Shown here one piece after another: positions 57,406 through 64,000 of a stretch of DNA of 64,000 bases. A program made the translations under genes and the position numbers. Numbering within the stretch: the stretch's first letter is position 1; every line of letters starts with the position of its first letter. Source of the DNA: Microcebus murinus (Eukaryota; Chordata; Mammalia; Primates; Cheirogaleidae); assembly GCF_040939455.1 (NCBI RefSeq), contig NC_134124.1, positions 31,695,138 through 31,759,137 of the forward strand, written 5' to 3'. Under the pieces are notes generated by a model, which saw only the letters and a list, made by a program, of their open reading frames with translations, did not search any database and had not been told where the DNA came from.

Positions 57406-58352
57406 GTACACTTTGAGGGGCTCTCGTGGTCTTTAGAGAACCTGGGAGGCTCCAGGGAGCAGGGAGGTGGCTTCTCCTGCCCTTCTTAGGGGGTCCTATC
57501 AGCTTTTCCGGTTCAAACTCGCACCAACTCCAGCGAGAGCATTTAACCCACCTCTTCCACCCATTTCAGCCTTTCAGCCTTTTGGAAATCTGAGTCCTCC
57601 ACAAGCTGAGCCAGGGAAAGGAATCGTCATAAAAGACCCCAGCTCCCAAAATTGCCTATTCTGGAACTGGAAATGCAATTTCAGCCCTAGGGCACCAGAA
57701 CAAAGAAAGCCAGTTTAATCCCAGAACACCATCAATCCCACAACTAATGTGCTCATCCAAGTCCAGGCCATGGAGGCCAGCACAGGAACCAGGATGGTTC
57801 CAGTCCGTGCCTTCATGGAACCTCCCACTGCGCCCGGGTCGGAGCCGTCCCAAGTCAGCCCTGCTCGCCCTGCAGCCCAGTGTTGGGCTGGGGTGTCTGC
57901 CACTTATTCTCCCTCATTTTGGGCTGGGCTGGCTGGGGCCTGTGATGCAGGGCCAGCCCTTGCATGATTCTTACTGCCCAGGAGTATCACTTAAAGGAGG
58001 ATCATGAGGTCAGCCATGTTGCAGCATTCCCCTGACATCAATCAGAATTTCAAGAAAAAGAAATGGAATATTTCAAGAATACACATGATGAGGTCTTTAA
58101 AAGCCTAAAGTTATTACAGATTTTCAAACTATAAACAGAAAGGTCCCTGAAGCAATGTGCAGGTTTAAATTTCTAATAAACTAAATATCAATGTCTATAA
58201 CCATGTAAACAATAAACACTTGTTTTCTTTCAAGAGGAAAATGTTCTTGGGACCCCAAAATGAAAAAACCACAGTAGGTTTTACCCAGCCAGGATTGGCC
58301 CATTTCTTGCTCTGACCTCATAAAGAGCCATTGTTCCCAAATTCCCTGCACC

Positions 58353-58360
58353 TATATGAG
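58353..58360 (+). promoter_or_regulatory. Altered TATA box of right SMOK (TATATGAG)
   Basis: Aligned with TATATAAG of the left copy but with A to G at position 6. It is 498 bases upstream of the ATG. An inverted CCAAT (ggattggccc, about 58,292-58,301) and ctgacctcataaag lie upstream. The change should weaken TBP binding if the site is used. Confidence 0.65.
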
Positions 58361-58436
58361 CCCTGGCTGGGCCTAGGGTTTCGGTCCTTGTTGCCCAGGA
58401 AGCTGTTTTTGGTGACCTGTGGTGTGTGACTGTAGT

Positions 58437-58848
58437 GATATTGCTTTTTCTTCGTTAGTGAGTATTGTCAGTGTAGTTAGTATAGTTAGCATTGTTGGTT
58501 AGTTGTGTTAACGTAGCATAGTTAGTACTGTTTGTTAGTTTTGTTACCATGCTGTAGTTAGTACTGTTTGTTAGTTTTGTTACCTTACTATAGTTAATAT
58601 TGTTCGTTAGTAGCTTTAGCGTAGCGTAGTTTATATTCTTTTTATTAGGATAGTATACTTACTGTTGTTCTTTTGATGTGTTAGTACAATTAGTCTTGTT
58701 AGCCCATTTAGCATCATTTATTAATATCATTAGTGTAGTTCATATAGTTAGTGTAGTTAGTACTGTTAGTACCCTTAGCCTAGTTAGTGTGGTTCAGAGT
58801 GTTCATTACTTAATAAGCACAGTTAGTATAGTCTTAGCATAGAGGGGA
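58437..58848 (+). promoter_or_regulatory. TTAG-repeat 5' leader of right SMOK
   Basis: Degenerate repeat of TTAGT-type units (gttagtactgtttgttag, tagttagtatagttagc). A 36-bp unit occurs twice in tandem near 58,520-58,590. Short upstream ATGs end at once (ATG CTG TAG; ATG TGT TAG). Nearly identical to the left leader right up to the ATG. Confidence 0.8.
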
Positions 58849-58850
58849 CC

Positions 58851-60218
58851 ATGGCGCTGACCTTGGACTACAGTCTACCAGTGGAGGAGTTGGACAATTA
58901 TGACTTCCTCGAGACAATTGGCTATGGCACGCAAGGCCACGTGATGTTGGCCATACACATTCCCACTGGGACAAAGGTGGCCCTGAAAATTATGTCTAAG
59001 AGGGCCTACCCCACCCTGGACTGGCTCCACATGGAGATCAATGCGATGAGGGCCCTCGATCACCCCAATGTCCTCAAGCTTCTCAATGTCATCGAGAGTG
59101 AAGATACTGTGTGGTTGGTGACAGAGTACGCCAGTAGTGGGGACCTTTTGCAATACATAAGGAGTCACCAGCGCCTGAGCGAGGAGGAGGCCCGTCCCAT
59201 ATTCTGCCAGCTGCTGAACGTGGTGCAGTACTGCCACGAGAACCACATCGTCCACCGCGACCTAAAGCCCGACAACATTCTACTGGACGAGCACATGAAC
59301 GTTAAACTAGCTGACTTCGGCCTCGCAGGGACTTTCAGTGAGGAGAATTACCTGCACAGATTCTGTGGAACTCCCACATTTAGTGCCCCAGAAATATTCC
59401 TGCACAAGGAATATGTGGGACCCGAGGTGGACGTCTGGAGTCTGGGTGCTGTCCTCTACCATATGATAGCCGGGCGTCCGCCATTTGTTGGTGGCAACTT
59501 GAAGCAACTGAGAATGAACATCACCCAGGGAAGATATGAAACACCTGCATTCTTTTCTCGAAAACTAAGAGCACTTTTGAAGAAGTTCTTTACCCTAGAT
59601 GCCAAGTTGAGGCCCACCCTCCCTGAACTTATAACCGATGTTTGGATCCAGGGTAAGCAGGCAGAGGACACGAGCAGGAAAGACACACTGTCTGTGAGTC
59701 TGGAGGGGACCAGTAATGGCACAGGGCTTTTGACTCCAGAGAGGAGCAGGAAAAGCACAGTGCCTTCGAGTCTGGAGGTGACCAAGAAAGGCACAGGGCT
59801 TTTGACTTCAGAGTTGAGCAAGCAAAGCAGAGTGCCTTGGAGTCTGGAGGTGAGCAGGAACTACACAGGGTTTTTGTCTCAGGAGACGAGCAGGAAAAGC
59901 ACAGGGCCTGCCACTCCTCTAGTCAGTGGGCAGTTGAGTCCCAGTATGAGAGCCCCCCAGCATGGCCTCATGGGCTCCATGTTCACCCAGAGCGGCAGCA
60001 GCAATAGGGAAAAGCAAGGAGGAGGCAGCTCTGTGCAGGCTGGGCAGCCGTATGGGAAGACCTCCCACTCACCCTGGGAAGAGGGCCGGGGCCAGAAGGG
60101 GCTCGCTAGGAGACTCGGCAACTTCCTCCTAAGGATCTTCTGTGTTCAGCCGGCCGGAAAGATCTGCGGCAGGCGAAGACGGCTGAACAAGGTGGTGCCA
60201 GTGACTCAGGACAGCTGA
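58851..60218 (+). CDS. Sperm motility kinase (SMOK)-like Ser/Thr kinase, right copy
   Basis: Intact 455-aa single-exon frame with Kozak gaccATGG. Kinase domain is about residues 17-266 with GYGTQGHV (24-31), Lys46, Glu62, HRDLKPDN with Asp137, DFG Asp155, CGTPTFSAPE and DVWSLG, so catalysis should be possible. Compared with the left copy, 17 of the first 56 residues differ but only 8 of residues 57-268 (His102Tyr, Gln141Asp, Thr160Gly, Asp170Arg, Gln237Arg, Ile249Leu, Glu250Asp, Gly251Ala). The tail has seven to eight 12-residue repeats against nine on the left, with no Ser-Pro run. The basic C-terminus is retained (RRLGNFLLRIFC, GRRRRLNKV). The family is linked to sperm motility in mouse. 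It is probably expressed in testis if the promoter works, which is inference. Confidence 0.9.
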   Translation: MALTLDYSLPVEELDNYDFLETIGYGTQGHVMLAIHIPTGTKVALKIMSKRAYPTLDWLHMEINAMRALDHPNVLKLLNVIESEDTVWLVTEYASSGDLLQYIRSHQRLSEEEARPIFCQLLNVVQYCHENHIVHRDLKPDNILLDEHMNVKLADFGLAGTFSEENYLHRFCGTPTFSAPEIFLHKEYVGPEVDVWSLGAVLYHMIAGRPPFVGGNLKQLRMNITQGRYETPAFFSRKLRALLKKFFTLDAKLRPTLPELITDVWIQGKQAEDTSRKDTLSVSLEGTSNGTGLLTPERSRKSTVPSSLEVTKKGTGLLTSELSKQSRVPWSLEVSRNYTGFLSQETSRKSTGPATPLVSGQLSPSMRAPQHGLMGSMFTQSGSSNREKQGGGSSVQAGQPYGKTSHSPWEEGRGQKGLARRLGNFLLRIFCVQPAGKICGRRRRLNKVVPVTQDS

Positions 60219-60232
60219 AGCGGCAAGGCCAA

Positions 60233-60698
60233 GTATGTGGGGCGGTCCAGCCACTCTTCCTGCACCTTATGTTATTATGGTCATTATTTTTATGACATTA
60301 TTTTTGTCATAAAATTTTTGTCATATTTATGACATTTTATGACAAGTCATAGATGTACACCTGTATGCGGTACACTGTGAAGTTTATATGTGCACTATGT
60401 GGAATGGTGACATAAAGCTAATTAATGTATCCGTCACCTCAGACGGGCAGACACAGCGTGATGTCACTTGTTGAGTCTGCACAGCTGACCTCATGGAGGT
60501 AGAGCAGCTGGATGATGATGAGCGGGTGGGGGTGGCAGAGGGAGGGCACGGGTAGTTGGTCACAGGGGACAGAGTTTCAGACAGACTGGAGGAAGGAGCC
60601 CTGAGGTGTGTTGCACAGCAGGGTGCGAGAGTGCATGAGAATGGCCTGCACATTTCAGAATACCTGAGGGTCCCCTTCACTTGTCTTCTTGCCTTTAG
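60233..60698 (+). other. Probable 3'UTR intron of right SMOK gene
   Basis: Donor GTATGTGG 14 bases after the stop; acceptor ttgtcttcttgcctttag. 466 bp. It contains TGACAT/ATGTCA blocks (60,280-60,350) able to pair with each other. The retrocopy lacks this segment while the fragment at 12,135 keeps it. Confidence 0.6.
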
Positions 60699-62789
60699 AA
60701 TGGAGAGCAAGAAGACCCTGAGCTGCCGGGATCCTGACAGCGTGGAGTGGGAGGTCGGCCAGGCGGGGACACACAGCTCCAGGTGGGAGCCGGCCAGAAG
60801 CAGGGAGCCAGCCAGAAGCAGCCCGCGGCCTTCAGAGGCATCTGAGCACAGCATTGTGAGCTGCAATGCCGCCTGGAGCCCTGGAGACAAGAGGGCCCTC
60901 CGCCCCACCCGGTCCCTTGGTTCCCCATTTTCTTTATGCTTAACAGCCCAGTGAGCAGTCACCCAGGGCTGCTGTCCCTAAAACCCATCCCTGGCTCTCA
61001 CCCCTTCAGCAATGCCTGTCTTTCTTTTGTTTGTTCGTTTTGTTTTTTTTATTCTTATTTTATTTTATTTTTAAATATTTTAAACTTATTTTACTTTTAT
61101 TTTTTTCTCTTTTTTTAAATTTTTTTTCTCATTTCCTTGCATATGTAGACTCGTATGTTTTGTTGTTTCTCTATGTCATCACACATTACGATCCAAATAT
61201 GGGAGGTTCCGATACCTTTGAAGTATTTTGGGAAGTAACTTCATGTCTAGGGACCCATAGTTCCAATTCTCTGGGAGCTTTTGTCCTTCTGAGCTCCTGT
61301 GAACTTACAAGCTCCTCATTAGGTTGGCTGAGATATGTTCCTGGCTCACTTTTACCTCAAGGTCTCAATAGATCATTTTGTTAAGGAGGTAGAATGTTCC
61401 AGATCGGTATTCTATTCCCTTTCAGTTCTTTCTTGAGAACAGATGGATGTTGAAGGATCCTGTCTTGTCTTGTTAGTTGACTTTCTGCGGTTTGCAGAGC
61501 AGAAGACAAAGGTGGAAACTGAATTGCAGTGTCCTGGATTCTGAAGTTTCTAGTTATGAATCCTTGTGCCAACCAGGAGAAAGAGGTGAGTGGAGAAATG
61601 ACTATATTTTAGTCTATTGTTTTCTTTGATATTGCTTCAATTCACTGAACACTTTTGAAGGGCATATTCTATTGGATTCAGTGAGAAGTAGTGTGAGCAT
61701 TCCCTTTTGTCTAGGGTAATAACACATTTGTTCAGAGGGTCATCCCTGTGACATCTTGCATCATTGCTGTGGATTTTTCTGGTTACAAAAGAGGCAGAGG
61801 GAAGATTTGGAGGAGGAGGAGAACTTAAATTTTGCAAACAATAACTTTTTCTCTTGTTTTGATTCTGGTTTGATTCTGGTTTTAAGTTAGAGGTTGTATA
61901 CATGAAGAAAAGTGTGTGCAAAATAATGACATAGAATTTGACAATAAGGGCTTCCTTGGGTAAGATAAGAAAGAACTACAGTGGATGATGACATTTACTT
62001 ATATTTCCTGTTGAAAAATTTATTCTGATAGAAAATTGTAACATTTTTCAAGACTAAAAGTGTTGTACTTAAAAGGGGGAAACCTCAGAATGGGAGTATC
62101 AAAAAGGCAAAATGAGATTTTCGTCAAGTTTTAGCCTGATTGATTTGTCCAGTTGATTTTGGTGCCACTGCACATTCATTTATGTTGTTTGTATTTTTTT
62201 TTAAAGAGCAACTGAAATGAATAAAATGTGACTTTCTAGACTTTGGATATTGGGCTCTATAGATTCTTAGATTCAGCAGATCTAAGTTTTTAAAAGTCAA
62301 AATACATGAAAACAAAACATGGGCCATGAGATTCAAATATTTATCTAGCTCATTTTTCCTACGGATGCATGATTGATTTGGAGTAGGTGAGTTCTGGCTT
62401 TATCCATCATTCATCACAGTACATATAAAATATAGTGAGAACAGTTATAATAGCAAAAAATTAATAGCTATCTAAATTTTTCCCTGAAGTCAGAATTGAA
62501 CTATTGTCTTGGTTCCCAACCTCTGCTCTTTTCCATGTGTTTATAGGAAAATTGGAAATGTTTTACTTCTAACCAACTTGATTTTCACCCTTGGAGGTTA
62601 TCTTTTGTATTTTAAATTTTCCCCTGGCAGTTTTATTCTATATGGGAATAACTCCCTGAAGGACAGACCCTATACTGCCTTGAAATCAGACTGGGTTAAT
62701 ATGGCTGGGTGTGTGGGGGGTGTTGATGTGTTTTTCTTGTGTTTAGGGATTGGAGTAGGGGTGACAAAACAGGAAGAGCTAATTTTCAA

Positions 62790-62932
62790 TACTTGATAGA
62801 TAATGTTCAACTTTGATTCAGAAGAGAAAAACAAATTGTGCTCCCAGAAAAATCTGTAAAGTAAAGCAATGAAACAAATTCTCCAGATAATTGGAAATGT
62901 ATCCATGTCAGGTCTCTGTTGAGTGTGGAATT
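62790..62932. other. Right-arm-only insert, about 140 bp
   Basis: Between agctaattttca and ttaataatgtat the right arm has extra sequence not found at 24,640-24,710 of the left arm. It resembles no repeat I recognise. It may be ancestral sequence lost on the left. Confidence 0.6.
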
Positions 62933-64000
62933 ACAGTTAATAATGTATGTTTTAAATTAATTATAATATTGTAGACACTCATAGTGTCCATGTCTGGAAG
63001 GAGCACTGATGATTTCTGCCAGCCTTTTCTTCATCTGCTTTAGGTGAACTGATTAACAGGTGATTGCTTTTGGCAAGAAACAGGAAATTGCCCAAGTAAA
63101 AGTGCAAATATTTTTTATTTTGAATTACGAGTAGATTGCTTACAAGTAGATTGCTTATGTGTTCCTTTTTACATTTAGGCTTGCTTTTGGCTGCCAATAT
63201 AGGTTATAAGTGCTTTGTAAAGTGAAAAGCAATATATCAACATTAATTTTTGTACCTTGAGTTGTGAAATAAAAAGAAAATCTAGATCATTTGAAAAACA
63301 TTAATTTCCTAAAATACTAATTTATGTAATTATAGAATGTGGTGATAATTCTTTTATTATGGGCAGAAATAAAAGCAAAATATCTTTTTCTAAAGCATTT
63401 TCATGCATTTCAGATGAGATCTGTCCAGGGAGTCTTTTAGGGCCAGGGGTTGCATAGACAACTCTTTATACATCAGGCAGTGAAAAAACAATAGGGAAGA
63501 AGAATCTACTTAAAAATGCAGAAGATGAGCCTTAGAGGAGAAAGAGGTTGTTAAAATAATCTAGATACCTTATCTGCAAGCCAGAATGTTCTTACTTAAA
63601 ACGTGTCCTGTAGTGCAGTCCTTACAAGTAATGTCAGGTAAGAAACCCTAATGACTTCCTTTCTCATGTTGCAGAAAGCATAAGCCACTGGAGGGCAATG
63701 GCCAAGAGGCAGACATAACTGGGTGAGGAATAAGATGTCATTTATATGTGTTCCTTTTTTTGTAAAGACAAAATTTGAGTTTTTTGGTGGGAAAAGTTGT
63801 ATTCATTTATTACATGAATTTCTATCTTCTGGTTTGATGAATCTTTGAAAGGGGTGAGGTTAAGGTAAGTGACAAAGTCTCACCACTGCTTAGCATTAGG
63901 CTCCAGATGTTCACTCACAACACTTTCCTGAGGTGACTCCTTTTCCTTCTCTTATCAACACCTGAAGAGTCTCCACTCTTCCTTCTGCTGGGGCAACAAT

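Larger units (their letters stand above)
55681..64000. repeat. Right arm of the large inverted repeat
   Basis: Reverse complement of 23,654-38,222 with gaps. It starts at ccccttgagttgggag (55,681) and continues past the window end. It carries one intact SMOK gene and one NUP210-like exon. About 140 bases at 62,790-62,932 are right-only. It lacks the 4.4-kb and 1.55-kb left segments and the left Alu at 29,777. Confidence 0.93.

Noticed and set aside
61013..61140. T-rich region read as a hydrophobic membrane protein frame
   Set aside because: Low-complexity T/A tract in the SMOK 3' region; Phe/Leu/Tyr runs are a result of composition.

Overview
The window is nuclear DNA from a lemur, most likely a mouse or dwarf lemur (Microcebus/Cheirogaleidae type). 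Twelve Alu copies carry the lemur-type middle segment (TTGGCCAATTAATTTCTTTC). There are two short piggyBac MITEs with TTAA target sites and two short hAT elements with perfect 8-bp target duplications, as expected for a strepsirrhine. L1, MIR, an ERV and several microsatellites make up most of the rest. No tRNA, rRNA or CRISPR was seen.

The dominant structure is a large inverted repeat. The left arm starts at or before 23,654 and ends at 38,222. The right arm starts at 55,681 and runs past the window end. The spacer is about 17.5 kb. Each arm carries one intact, single-exon-coding sperm motility kinase (SMOK)-like gene: minus strand at 31,993-33,489 (498 aa) and plus strand at 58,851-60,218 (455 aa). 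They point away from each other. Each has a TATA-type promoter, a leader of about 460 nt built from degenerate TTAG repeats, and a probable 3'UTR intron. A third, heavily decayed SMOK copy (about 9,881-12,005) starts at the predicted transcription start and lacks that intron, so it looks like a retrocopy. Next to it lies an unspliced fragment of a fourth copy (about 12,135-12,745).

Layout: 0.3-2.3 kb, three exons of a broken NUP210-like gene (minus). 2.4-8.1 kb, L1 fragments, a (TCTA)n tract and two Alus. 9.8-12.8 kb, SMOK pseudogene cluster. 14.8-22.6 kb, an ERV-like element with LTRs interrupted by hAT, Alu and an inverted LTR. 23.6-38.2 kb, left arm with SMOK and two more NUP210-like exons. 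39.3-39.5 kb, a further NUP210-like exon. 39.7-43.3 kb, a CpG island with no recognised coding exon. 45.5-54.6 kb, exons of a HEAT-repeat (probably MROH/maestro) gene on the plus strand with in-frame stops. 55.7-64 kb, right arm.

The two intact kinases are a young duplicated pair. Their leaders and kinase cores are nearly identical, but the first 56 codons and the repeat-rich C-terminal tails differ strongly. This points to gene conversion in some parts and fast change in others. In mouse, a Smok-derived gene is the t-complex responder, so an inverted-repeat SMOK locus is worth testing for germline-specific or drive-related biology. That link is inference only.
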